38,726 nucleotides of DNA from positions 1 through 38,726 of the forward strand of contig CANDBG010000020.1 of assembly GCA_947382875.1 (NCBI GenBank), given 5' to 3'. Under the pieces are notes generated by a model, which saw nothing but the letters and a program-made list of their open reading frames with translations, did not search any database and was not told the origin of the DNA. Positions 9,267-17,037 of the stretch are shown here, in pieces. The translations under genes were made by a program, and so were the position numbers. This DNA comes from an uncultured Oscillibacter sp. (GTDB taxonomy: Bacteria > Bacillota > Clostridia > Oscillospirales > Oscillospiraceae). Numbering within the stretch: the first letter of the stretch is position 1; each line of letters starts with the position of its first letter.

Positions 9267-9609
9267 AGGACACTTCCTTTCGGTTGTTTATTGATGATTT
9301 CTCTTGCAATTTGTGAAACGGTTTTGCCGTCCGTATGCGCTTTTATACTGTGAATGGATTCATACAGGGGAATTCTTACAGCGCTTCGTTCAAGAACATC
9401 CTCGCCGCGGATTCCCTTTGCAATATCCTTCCGAATGCGTTCCTCCAGGGTTCCTTTCGTTTTGGCCGTCGCTTGAAATGGATCGGCGTCCCAGCGCCAG
9501 CCGCCGCCGGGAAATACCGCGTCTGGCAATTCCTTCTTTATCTGCTGGTTTCCGCCGTTTTTCCAACGCCCAACGTACCGCCGATTAAATACAGGTTTTT
9601 TATCGGAAT
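9263..9609 (-). pseudogene. Broken AAA/P-loop nucleotide kinase gene
   Basis: On the minus strand a P-loop reads KNLYLIGGTLGVGKTA (to about 9552), then one base is lost. In the next frame the protein continues LPDAVFPGGGWRWDADPFQ and, after a jump, RIRKDIAKGIRGEDVLERSA and RIPLYESIHSIKAHTDGKTV. This is the layout of a Clostridia family of small AAA-type ATPases annotated as nucleotide kinases. Intact members, as I recall them, carry about 45 more residues between the DADPFQ motif and the RLEADVAKGIR-like motif. No ATG precedes the P-loop (ATT at 9607-9609 sits where one is expected). Frameshift, internal deletion and lost start together indicate a pseudogene. Confidence 0.65.
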
Positions 9610-9813
9610 GCCTTCACAAATGCTTGTTTGTATAGGTTGTATCGTACGGAAGTTATTTTATAACATTCGTTCGCGGTTTGCAAGGTGTTTTGGCCATTTG
9701 TTCCCAAATTGCAGGCCCGCTGCATTTTTTTACGCTTTATTCATATTCTTTTAAGGAATCAGGCGTATCCTAACTAAGCAGCGTAAAACCCCGGATTCAT
9801 CAGGAGGTCATGA

Positions 9814-10176
9814 ATGGATATCAGAATGCGGCAGGCAGAGGCGCTCTATCTGGAACGCCTGGCCCGGGAAGCTGAGACGGACGGATCGCTGGAGGACTTC
9901 GCCGGTATGGAAATATTCAGCGAAACCGAGAACCATACAAAAGCGGCCGAAAAGCCCGGACAGGCTCTCCCTCAGACGGGCGCGGAAACGTCCCCAAAGG
10001 TCCCTCGAACGTCGAAGCCGTCGTGCGACAAATTTGTTCCGGAAAAACAGGAGGACCTGCAGTCTTTTGGATGTTATCACCCCGTATCCGACGGAAAGGG
10101 CGGCGTTCAGATTCGCTTCGACGCCCCCGTGGAAGAACCGGCGTCCCCTGAAAAAGACCGCGGGGCAGACAAATAG
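9814..10176 (+). CDS. Small hydrophilic protein of unknown function
   Basis: 120 residues, no recognised domain. The N-terminal 50 residues are acidic and probably helical (MRQAEALYLERLAREAETDG), the middle is Pro/Thr/Lys-rich and probably disordered, and the C-terminal part includes GCYHPVSDGKGGVQIRFD, which could form a short beta unit. There is no signal peptide or membrane segment. AGGAGG at 9802-9807 is well placed for ATG 9814, which supports expression. It stands alone between the sbcDC promoter side and a bidirectional terminator, with about 190 bp of AT-rich, otherwise featureless DNA upstream. Confidence 0.6.
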   Translation: MDIRMRQAEALYLERLAREAETDGSLEDFAGMEIFSETENHTKAAEKPGQALPQTGAETSPKVPRTSKPSCDKFVPEKQEDLQSFGCYHPVSDGKGGVQIRFDAPVEEPASPEKDRGADK

Positions 10177-10186
10177 ACAGAAATAA

Positions 10187-10233
10187 AATCCGAGAGGCTG
10201 TTCGGTGTGGACAGCCTCCCGGATTCTTTCTTT
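10187..10233. terminator. Intrinsic terminator between convergent genes
   Basis: AATCCGAGAGGCTGT (10187-10201) and ACAGCCTCCCGGATT (10211-10225) form a 15-bp stem with one mismatch, followed by CTTTCTTTCT. It lies between the small unknown gene and the end of the asparaginase gene, so it probably serves both strands. Confidence 0.75.
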
Positions 10234-10264
10234 CTGCGGTTCCGCGGAAACGCCGCAGGGCGCG

Positions 10265-11263
10265 TCACGGGTTGACTGCCGGCCATAAGATGTCCCGGGC
10301 GACCGGCGTGTAAAAAAGACGCTCCGCCTGCGCCAAATCCTGCGTCTGGCCTAAAATCCACATCAGTTTTGCCGTTACCGCTTCCGTCGTCATGTCGTAG
10401 GCTTCCAGAACCTGGAGGTCACTTTTCAGCCGCCGTCCTACATAGTACACGTCCAGATCGCTGCCCTCGTTGGCGACCTGCGTCGTCAGAACTAGCAGCT
10501 TTCCCGCGTCACGCCAGCGGCGGATGCAGTCGAAAAAGCCGCCCTCATCCGGCAGGCCGCCTACGCCAAAGCTCTCGATAATTAAAGCGTCGTTTCGCTC
10601 CAGAAGAAAATCCGCCTGTTCACGGCCTGCGCCGGGAACCAGCTTCATCAGGGCTACCCGGCTGTTCAGACGGTCATAGAATACCGGCCTTTCATAGCAC
10701 TCCTGCCGGATGTAGCGCAGAAGAACGCCGTCTCGCAGAATGCCAAGATTTGGATAGTTAATGCTGGAAAACGCTTGGAAACTTTTGGTGTGGGTCTTCC
10801 GCGCCCGGACGCCTAAAATCACCTGATGATTGAACACAATCGATACGCCCGGCAGGTCCGACGCAGCGCAGCGGAAGGCGTCCGTCAGGTTGTCCTTCGA
10901 GTCGGTGGTCTCAAAGCCGATAGGTTTCTGTGCGCCGGTGAGCACAATCGGTTTCGGGCTGCCCTGGATCAGATAACTTAACGCCGCCGCCGTGTATGCC
11001 ATGGTGTCCGTGCCGTGGGTCAGAACAAAGCCGTCGCAGGCATCATAATGCGTCTGAATACAGCGGGCCATCTGCAGCCAGTGACGGGGACTGATGTTGG
11101 TGCTGTCCAGGTTCATCAGCTCCACGCAATAAACCTCACAGATTTCCGTCAGGGCCGGAACCAGCGCCGCCAGCTGTTGGGCCGTCAGCTCCGGCGCAAG
11201 ACCGTTGGAGGTCATTTCGGAAGCAATCGTGCCGCCGGTGCCGATCAAAAGAATTTTTTTCAT
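10265..11263 (-). CDS. ansA: L-asparaginase, type I-like
   Basis: 332-residue asparaginase hydrolysing L-asparagine to aspartate and ammonia in the cytoplasm. The two threonine motifs are present: GTGGTIAS at the N-terminus (T12) and LTHGTDTMAYTAAALS (T82 and T85 region). The family block VRARKTHTKSFQAFSSINYP is also present. There is no signal peptide, so it is the cytoplasmic type. The start has GGAG 8 bases upstream. It follows the ROK regulator gene by 33 bp on the same strand and probably shares its transcript, an unexpected pairing for an amidohydrolase. Confidence 0.92.
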   Translation of the reverse strand: MKKILLIGTGGTIASEMTSNGLAPELTAQQLAALVPALTEICEVYCVELMNLDSTNISPRHWLQMARCIQTHYDACDGFVLTHGTDTMAYTAAALSYLIQGSPKPIVLTGAQKPIGFETTDSKDNLTDAFRCAASDLPGVSIVFNHQVILGVRARKTHTKSFQAFSSINYPNLGILRDGVLLRYIRQECYERPVFYDRLNSRVALMKLVPGAGREQADFLLERNDALIIESFGVGGLPDEGGFFDCIRRWRDAGKLLVLTTQVANEGSDLDVYYVGRRLKSDLQVLEAYDMTTEAVTAKLMWILGQTQDLAQAERLFYTPVARDILWPAVNP

Positions 11264-11296
11264 GAAAGGCCGCTCCTTTTTGCCGTTCTGTGCGCG

Positions 11297-12550
11297 TCAG
11301 GAATTCCGGTGCGTCTGCCGGGCGCTGCTTCCCAGGTCCTTCCAGGGCAGAAGAATCTGCTCCACCACAATCGCCGCCGCTCCCGCGTACTTCTTCCCGG
11401 CGGACGCCCGCGCCATGGCGCAGAGGTCCGGCTGAAGACGCGGGTTGATCGCCTGAAGCTGACTTTCAAACAGCTCTTTTACCGGCTCCATGGCAAAGAG
11501 GTCGCCGGTCAGAAGCAGCTTATCCGGCGAGAGCAAATGAATTGCGTTTCCGGTGACAGATGCAAGCGCGTGCGCCCGTTCCTGCATGAACGTCCACAGC
11601 GTTTCGGAATCGGATTCCAGATATTGGGGCAGATTCTTCCGGGTGGGCGTTCCCAGAACGTTCGACAGCTTTGCCAGTTCCCCGGTGGGATTTTGGGCGA
11701 TTTCTTCCGCGATGAAAGCGACGATTGCATCCACCGAAACCGTAGGCTCCAGACAGCCTGCCGCTCCGCAGTTGCAGCGCAGGCCGTTCCGTTCGGAAAT
11801 AAGGTTGTGGCCGATTTCCGGGGACTGATAGTGATAGCCCTTGTAAATCTGGTCATGAATCGCCATGGCCGAACCTACGCCCGGACCCCATTTTAACATC
11901 AGAATGTTATGCGAATCTTCGGTAATGTCCGTGTATACCAATTCACTGAGCAAAATGGCGCAGACGTTGTTTTCCACCGCTACCGGGAATGGAAATTCCG
12001 CCTCAAAGTAACTGCGGATCGGAAACGGGTCGTCGAACAGGCGGAAGACATGAAGCGCAATTCCGTCCCGCTGGTTGATCGGGCCAATGACGGTCACGCC
12101 GGCCCCCAGAACCTTCTCCATGGAAATGCCGGACTCCCAGAGCATTTTGATGCACTCCTTGGCAATCCCGGAACAGAGGGCTTCCGGCGTGCCGCCCTTG
12201 GGGGCTAAAGAGCGCTCTGTGAGAACATCCCCCTTCATGTTCGTTACGCCGATATTTATATAGTAAGAGTGTACGTCAATCGCCAGGATATAACGCCAGT
12301 CGTAGTTGATGGCAATGGGCAGACGGCGGCGTCCGACGGGCTTCTGGCTTTCCAGAACCGCTTCCTGCTGCACCAATAAGCCCTCGTCCAGAAAATCGCT
12401 GACAATGGAGGTGACGGCGGCGGTGGTAATTCCCAAGTAATGCGCAATGTCCGTGCGGGACATGACGCCGCGGGAAAATAAAAGCTGCAAGGTCTGGGAG
12501 CGGTTGTTCATCAGAATCGCCGCGCCCCGCGGCAGCCAGGAGTTTTTCAT
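11297..12550 (-). CDS. ROK-family transcriptional regulator
   Basis: 417 residues. An N-terminal winged helix-turn-helix (SRTDIAHYLGITTAAVTSIV, about 35-60) is followed by the ROK sugar-kinase-like fold with the structural zinc motif CNCGAAGCLEP. This is the XylR/NagC type of repressor, which usually releases its operator on binding a sugar or sugar phosphate. Start ATG 12550 is chosen over an in-frame upstream codon at 12589 because AGGAGG lies 8 bases before it. The gene points away from the sulfosugar operon and a perfect inverted repeat lies between them, so it is the best candidate for repressor of that operon and of itself. The inducer is unknown; a sulfosugar or a downstream intermediate is an inference. 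Confidence 0.88.
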   Translation of the reverse strand: MKNSWLPRGAAILMNNRSQTLQLLFSRGVMSRTDIAHYLGITTAAVTSIVSDFLDEGLLVQQEAVLESQKPVGRRRLPIAINYDWRYILAIDVHSYYINIGVTNMKGDVLTERSLAPKGGTPEALCSGIAKECIKMLWESGISMEKVLGAGVTVIGPINQRDGIALHVFRLFDDPFPIRSYFEAEFPFPVAVENNVCAILLSELVYTDITEDSHNILMLKWGPGVGSAMAIHDQIYKGYHYQSPEIGHNLISERNGLRCNCGAAGCLEPTVSVDAIVAFIAEEIAQNPTGELAKLSNVLGTPTRKNLPQYLESDSETLWTFMQERAHALASVTGNAIHLLSPDKLLLTGDLFAMEPVKELFESQLQAINPRLQPDLCAMARASAGKKYAGAAAIVVEQILLPWKDLGSSARQTHRNS

Positions 12551-12601
12551 AGGATACGCCTCCTTCGCGCCATGCAAAAAAACAGGCACGGCCGAAAATA
12601 G

Positions 12602-12643
12602 TAATTTAAGTTAATTATATAATCGTTTAACTACGATTATATA
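12602..12643. promoter_or_regulatory. Candidate ROK operator: 11-bp perfect inverted repeat
   Basis: TATATAATCGT (12616-12626), spacer TTAACT, ACGATTATATA (12633-12643): perfect 11-bp arms in an AT-rich stretch upstream of the ROK gene. The repeat carries minus-strand -10-like TATAAT elements, so a bound repressor would block its own promoter. The spacer gives TTAACTA, the complement of the TAGTTAA found near 12786 downstream of the operon promoter. AAGTTAATTA at 12608-12617 is a further related half-site. Confidence 0.6.
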
Positions 12644-12746
12644 CGGGAATTGGAAAAGATACAATATAGATTTTGTTAAAGAAGCGGTTAAAATATTTGT
12701 GCAGAATGCCTAAAATAAGAGGGAAAATATCATGGAAAATCGCGAG

Positions 12747-12798
12747 TTGACATTTGGAGTACGGAAGATTATTATTTAATCAAGTTAGTTAATTTTTC
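12747..12798 (+). promoter_or_regulatory. Sigma-A-type promoter of the sulfosugar operon with operator-like site
   Basis: TTGACA (12747-12752), 17-bp spacer, TATTAT (12770-12775): a near-consensus promoter about 75 bp before the first operon gene. Directly downstream, at 12776-12798, TTAATCAAGTTAGTTAATTT repeats the TTAA/TAGTTAA motif seen in the inverted repeat near the ROK gene. A repressor there would block transcription start. The rest of 12551-12848 shows no gene. Confidence 0.75.
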
Positions 12799-12848
12799 GG
12801 GCGCGCCTCCGCGCACCGGGAAAGTTGACAAAAATGAGGTGTGAAAGT

Positions 12849-13322
12849 ATGAAAGTAATCATCGGTTCTGACAAATCCGGATTCCCCCTGAAGGAAGCCA
12901 TCAAGGCTCACCTGACCGAAAAGGGCCACACAGTCGAAGACTGCGGCACTCTCGACCTGGACAACGTAAAGCCTTATTTCGTCACTGCGGCGGCCCTGGC
13001 TCCCAGAGTGCAGAGCGGCGAGTTTGAAAAGGGTATCCTCATCTGCGGCACCGGCGCAGGTATGGAGATCGTCGCCAACAAATACAAGGGCGTGTACGCC
13101 GTCCTCTGCAACGATATCTACGACGCCCGGATGTGCCGCGCCATCAACGACGCCAACGTCATGACCATGGGCGGCTGGAAGATCGCTCCCGAAGTCGGCT
13201 GCGAAATGGCTGACACCTTCCTCGCCACCGATTTCACCCAGGGCCTGGAAGAATGGCGTCAGGAATTCCTCAAGGGCGCAAAGGAAAAGGTCAAGGGACT
13301 GGAAGCCGAAATTTACGGCTAA
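12849..13322 (+). CDS. sqwI: RpiB/LacA-like isomerase, likely sulfoerythrose isomerase
   Basis: 157-residue RpiB/LacAB-family sugar isomerase. The catalytic Cys is kept (LICGTGAGM, C66, the same number as in E. coli RpiB), as is the NDANVMTMGG block. Two family positions differ: the usual SDHAG motif is SDKSG (K9), and the His of the usual HND motif is Ile (I99, RAINDANV). Both positions help bind or open phosphosugars in RpiB, so a non-phosphorylated substrate is plausible. In the sulfo-TK pathway a protein of this family (SqwI) converts 4-deoxy-4-sulfoerythrose to sulfoerythrulose. First gene of the operon; ATG 12849 follows GAGGTG. The assignment rests on context and these substitutions. 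Confidence 0.8.
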   Translation: MKVIIGSDKSGFPLKEAIKAHLTEKGHTVEDCGTLDLDNVKPYFVTAAALAPRVQSGEFEKGILICGTGAGMEIVANKYKGVYAVLCNDIYDARMCRAINDANVMTMGGWKIAPEVGCEMADTFLATDFTQGLEEWRQEFLKGAKEKVKGLEAEIYG

Positions 13323-13344
13323 TCACCGAAAGGAAGTGCAGAAC

Positions 13345-14175
13345 GTGAACGAAGTCAAAAAGTTTGCCGTGGACATCCGCAAGGAAACCATCAAGTGCAT
13401 CGGTAATCTGGGCGTGGGACACATCGGCGGCGCCCTCTCCATCGTGGACGTGCTGGCGGTGCTGTACGGCGGCGAAATGAACATCGACCCCAAGAACCCC
13501 CAGAAGGATGACCGGGATATGCTGGTCTGCTCCAAGGGCCACGCCGGCCCGGCTGTGTATGCCACCCTCGCGCTGAAGGGATATTTCCCGATGGAAATGC
13601 TGGACACGCTGAACAAGCCCGGCACCAGGCTTCCCAGCCACTGCGACATGAACCGGACCCCCGGCATCGATATGACCACCGGTTCCCTGGGCCAGGGCGC
13701 AAGCTCCGCCATGGGCATTGCCTGCGCCAACCGCCTCAAGGGGTACAACAACTATACATACCTGATTCTGGGTGACGGCGAAATTGAAGAAGGTCAGGTC
13801 TGGGAAGCCGCCATGTTCGCTGCCGCGAAGAAGCTCTCCCACATGATCGCGTTCGTCGACTACAACAAGGCCCAGATCGACGATACCCCGGAAAACCTCT
13901 GCGCCCTGGGCGATGTCGCGAAAAAGTTTGAGAGCTTCGGCTGGTTCGCTCAGAACGTCGCGGACGGCAACGACGTGGAACAGATTTCCGCCGCCATCGC
14001 CAAGGCCAAGGCCGAAGCGGGCGAACGTCCCTCCGTCATCGTGCTGAACACGGTGAAGGGCAAGGGTTACAGCAAGATCGAAGGTTCCCTCGGCTCCCAC
14101 AATATGCCGGTAACGGCCGAGATGGTGGAAGAAGCCGTGGCCGAACTGGACAAAGCCGCCGCAGCCCTCGCCTGA
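13345..14175 (+). CDS. sqwG: Transketolase, N-terminal (TPP-binding) subunit
   Basis: 276-residue N-terminal half of a split transketolase. It has the thiamine-diphosphate motif starting GDGEIEEGQ (G143-D144-G145) and ending with N174, and the conserved CSKGHAGPAVYA and HCDMNRTPGID segments. With the next gene it forms one enzyme. In the sulfo-TK pathway the pair (SqwGH) takes C2 units from sulfofructose and then sulfoerythrulose, passing them to glyceraldehyde-3-phosphate to give xylulose-5-phosphate. Start GTG 13345 is preferred over GTG 13336 because the GAAAGGA site ends 10 bases before the former and only 2 before the latter. Sequence alone cannot separate this from an ordinary split transketolase; neighbours support the specialised role. 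Confidence 0.85.
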   Translation: MNEVKKFAVDIRKETIKCIGNLGVGHIGGALSIVDVLAVLYGGEMNIDPKNPQKDDRDMLVCSKGHAGPAVYATLALKGYFPMEMLDTLNKPGTRLPSHCDMNRTPGIDMTTGSLGQGASSAMGIACANRLKGYNNYTYLILGDGEIEEGQVWEAAMFAAAKKLSHMIAFVDYNKAQIDDTPENLCALGDVAKKFESFGWFAQNVADGNDVEQISAAIAKAKAEAGERPSVIVLNTVKGKGYSKIEGSLGSHNMPVTAEMVEEAVAELDKAAAALA

Positions 14176-14213
14176 GCGCCTGCGGACCGAATTTTGACGA
14201 GGAGGATAATAGC

Positions 14214-15182
14214 ATGAGCGTAAAAGTGGCGCAAAATCATGCGGTGAGCGATAAGGAACTGCGGAAGGAATTCTGCGATACGCTGCTGGCGATGGCGGCG
14301 GAGGACGATAAGGTTGTCGTGCTGGACGCGGACCTGATGAATGCGGCGGGTACAAAGCCGTTCCGGGCCGCCTATCCTGAGCGGACCTTCGACTGTGGCG
14401 TGCAGGAAGCGAACATGATTGGCGTGGCGGCAGGCCTGTCGTCCCGCGGGTTCGTTCCCTTTACGCATACTTTCGGACCCTTCGCGGCCCGCCGCGCCTG
14501 CGATCAGATCTTCATGTCCTGCGCGTATGCAAAGCAGAACGTGAAGGTCGTGGGTTCGGACCCCGGCATCACCGCTGCCCTGAACGGCGGCACACATATG
14601 CCCTTTGAGGATATGGGCATCATGAGCACCATTCCCGAAATGACCGTCGTGGAGCCCTGCGATCTGGTTTCCGTGGGCAAAGTGACCCGTCTGGCGAAGG
14701 AAACCAAGGGCTGCTGGTACATCCGCCTGCACCGCAAGGGCGCGCCGACTGTCTATGAGGAAGGCACCGATTTCACCGTCGGCAAGGCAAACCTGCTGAA
14801 AGACGGCAAGGACGTTACCATTATTGCCATGGGTTATCTGGTGGCTGAGGCTCTGAAGGCCGCCGAGGCCCTGGAAAAGGAAGGCATTTCCGCCCGTGTG
14901 CTGGATATGTGGTGCTTGAAGCCTCTGGATGAGGAAGCCGTCCTCGCGGCCGCGAAGGAAACCGGCGCGATTGTCACCGCAGAGAACCACAACGTCAAGA
15001 ACGGCCTGGGCAGCGCGGTTGCATCCACCCTGGCCCAGAACTGCCCCGCCATCCTGGAGATGGTTGGCGTGCAGGACGAGTTCGGTGAAGTCGGCCCCAC
15101 CCCGTACCTGGCCGAACGCTTCAAGCTGACCGCCGACGAAATCGTCGCCAAGGTGAAAAAGGCCGTCGCCCGCAAGGCGTAA
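14214..15182 (+). CDS. sqwH: Transketolase, C-terminal (pyrimidine-binding) subunit
   Basis: 322-residue partner of the preceding gene. It contains the Pyr domain with the cofactor-activating Glu in CGVQEANMIGVAAGLSSRG (E65), followed by the transketolase C-terminal domain. ATG 14214 follows GAGGAGGATAATAGC, a strong site, 38 bp after the N-subunit gene. Together the two chains make a full-length-equivalent transketolase of about 600 residues. Split transketolases are usual in Clostridia for pentose metabolism; here co-transcription with a sulfoquinovosidase suggests the sulfosugar-specific form. Confidence 0.86.
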   Translation: MSVKVAQNHAVSDKELRKEFCDTLLAMAAEDDKVVVLDADLMNAAGTKPFRAAYPERTFDCGVQEANMIGVAAGLSSRGFVPFTHTFGPFAARRACDQIFMSCAYAKQNVKVVGSDPGITAALNGGTHMPFEDMGIMSTIPEMTVVEPCDLVSVGKVTRLAKETKGCWYIRLHRKGAPTVYEEGTDFTVGKANLLKDGKDVTIIAMGYLVAEALKAAEALEKEGISARVLDMWCLKPLDEEAVLAAAKETGAIVTAENHNVKNGLGSAVASTLAQNCPAILEMVGVQDEFGEVGPTPYLAERFKLTADEIVAKVKKAVARKA

Positions 15183-15200
15183 CAGAGGAGGAGCACAGTA

Positions 15201-16322
15201 ATGTGGGAGTATTTGCAGCCGGTAACGATCCGGTTTGGCGAGGGCGTTGTCAAGGAACTGCAAAAAGCAGCGGAGTCCCTTGGCTGTAAGCGCGGCCTGC
15301 TGGTCAGCGACCCCTTTTTCATGAAGAGCGGTCTTGCGGACAGCATTCTGCAGTCCAGCGGCGGCGTCCTGGCCGGCGTGTACAGCGAGATTTCCCCGAA
15401 CCCGGAAACCGTGGAGGTCGACGCCTGTGCGAAGAAAATCCGTGAGGAGAACATTGACTTCCTGGTCGCCCTGGGCGGCGGCAGCGCCCTGGACTGCGCC
15501 AAGGCGGCGGGTTCCATCTGCTTTACCGAGGACTCCATCCGTAAGTACCACGGCACCGGCGTTCCGATGCCCCAGAAGCACCTGCCCCTGATTGCCATTC
15601 CTACGACGGCAGGCACCGGCAGTGAAGTTACCTGCGTGTCCGTCCTGAGCGACCACGAGCTGGGGAAAAAAGGTCCCATCGTGTCCAACGCGTTTTATCC
15701 GGCCCTGGCCCTGGTGGACCCGGAGCTGACCTACACCCTGCCTCCCTACATGACCGCCAGCACCGGCATTGATGTCCTGTGCCATGCGGTGGAGGGCTTC
15801 TGGAGCAAGGGCCATCAGCCCATCTGCGACGCCCTGGCGCTCCACGCCAGCAAGATCGTGTTCCAGTATCTGCGCACGGCCTGCAAGGAGCCGGAGAACA
15901 AAGAGGCCCGGGCTAAAATGGCGGAGGCTTCCGTGATTGCGGGTCTGGCCTTCACCCTGCCCAAGACCACCAGTTCCCATGCCTGCTCCTTCCCCCTGAC
16001 GAACCTGTTCCACATCCCTCACGGCGAAGCCTGCGGCCTGACTCTGGACTACTTTGCCCGCGTCAACGCCGATGCCGAGCCCAAGGATGGACGGATTCAC
16101 ACGTTCGCACGGGAACTGGGCTTCAAGGATATGTACGACATGGCCGACGCCATTGCCCAGCTGAAAAAGGATCTGGGCCTGCGTACCGACCTGAAGGAGT
16201 TCCGCCTCACTGACGAGCAGGTCGCCGAGCTGGTCAAGACCAGCCATCACCCCAATATGCTCAACAATCCCGTGGAGATTACCGACGAGATTCTGGATAA
16301 GATGTATCAGTCCATGCGCTGA
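15201..16322 (+). CDS. sqwF: Iron-containing alcohol dehydrogenase, likely sulfoacetaldehyde reductase
   Basis: 373-residue group III alcohol dehydrogenase. NAD-binding motif GGGSALDCAKAAG (about 92-104), PTTAGTGSEVT, and the four metal ligands D191, H195, H260 and H274 (GIDVLCHAVEGF; SHACSF; HIPHGEACG) are all present. The family includes phosphonoacetaldehyde reductases and the sulfoacetaldehyde reductases that make isethionate. In this operon the expected substrate is sulfoacetaldehyde from the second transketolase step; its reduction regenerates NAD in an anaerobe. ATG 15201 follows AGAGGAGGAGC. A 3-sulfolactaldehyde reductase is the main alternative, but no aldolase or transaldolase to make that substrate is present. 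Confidence 0.8.
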   Translation: MWEYLQPVTIRFGEGVVKELQKAAESLGCKRGLLVSDPFFMKSGLADSILQSSGGVLAGVYSEISPNPETVEVDACAKKIREENIDFLVALGGGSALDCAKAAGSICFTEDSIRKYHGTGVPMPQKHLPLIAIPTTAGTGSEVTCVSVLSDHELGKKGPIVSNAFYPALALVDPELTYTLPPYMTASTGIDVLCHAVEGFWSKGHQPICDALALHASKIVFQYLRTACKEPENKEARAKMAEASVIAGLAFTLPKTTSSHACSFPLTNLFHIPHGEACGLTLDYFARVNADAEPKDGRIHTFARELGFKDMYDMADAIAQLKKDLGLRTDLKEFRLTDEQVAELVKTSHHPNMLNNPVEITDEILDKMYQSMR

Positions 16323-16337
16323 GCGGGGAGTGGGAAC

Positions 16338-17003
16338 ATGATTGAACGGCTGAATCAAGTAAATGATGTGCCGGTTTTGTCCGTGAAGGACGCGGCGTTC
16401 GCCCCCTACGGACGGATTATCACCGGCTATGATTTCAGCGGCTTGATTTCCTACCTCACGGAAAAAACCGAAATCCCCGGGACGGGCAATATTTACGTTG
16501 CCTCCGTCCCGGAGATGGAGGCCGACCCCGTGGCCGCCGAGCTGAAAACCGTTTTCTACGGCGGTATGGACATGGAAATCGGCTACTGCAACGGAAGAAA
16601 TTCCACCTATAACGGCTTTGAATACCACAAAGGCAGTGAAATCAACATCGCCGTGACGGACTTCATGCTGGTCCTGGGCCACACTTGGCAGATCAGGGAC
16701 CTCACCTTCAAGGCGGAGGATGCTCAGGTCTTTTTTGTGGAAAAAGGTACCGCCATTGAGATGTATCAGACAACACTGCACTTGTCCCCCTGCAAGGTGA
16801 CGGACGAGGGATTCAAAGGCGTCGTCATTCTGCCCAGAGGAACGAATACGCCCCTGCCGGAAAAGCACGTGACCGACGACCCGGAAAGCCGTCTGCTTTT
16901 GCAGCGGAACAAATGGGTTCTGGCTCACCCGGACCGGGAACCGCTGATGAAACAGGGTGCGCATCCCGGCCTGCTGGGCGAAAACAAAGAGCTGTTTTAC
17001 TGA
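16338..17003 (+). CDS. DUF4867-family cupin-like protein, possible sulfosugar isomerase or mutarotase
   Basis: 221 residues matching the DUF4867 pattern: beta-rich, with EYHKGSEINIAVTDFMLVLG in the middle followed by FFVEKGTAIEMYQTTLHLSP. The spaced His/Glu residues (H and E in EYHKGSE, E in FFVEKG, H in TLHLSP) resemble the metal-binding set of cupin sugar isomerases. It lies between the sulfoacetaldehyde reductase and sulfoquinovosidase genes with 15- and 34-bp gaps. My recollection is that such proteins recur in Firmicutes sulfoquinovose clusters; I could not check this. Candidate roles are sulfoquinovose-to-sulfofructose isomerase or anomer mutarotase. The FucI-like gene at 23212 competes for the isomerase role. 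Confidence 0.7.
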   Translation: MIERLNQVNDVPVLSVKDAAFAPYGRIITGYDFSGLISYLTEKTEIPGTGNIYVASVPEMEADPVAAELKTVFYGGMDMEIGYCNGRNSTYNGFEYHKGSEINIAVTDFMLVLGHTWQIRDLTFKAEDAQVFFVEKGTAIEMYQTTLHLSPCKVTDEGFKGVVILPRGTNTPLPEKHVTDDPESRLLLQRNKWVLAHPDREPLMKQGAHPGLLGENKELFY

Positions 17004-17037
17004 ATCATCAAGCTGAACAGAAAGGAGGCGAGGCGCC

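Noticed and set aside
12849-15182. Reading the isomerase plus transketolase as an ordinary pentose-phosphate or galactose/tagatose operon
   Set aside because: The isomerase lacks the usual phosphosugar His residues and the operon contains a sulfoquinovosidase; no tagatose kinase, aldolase or PTS is present.
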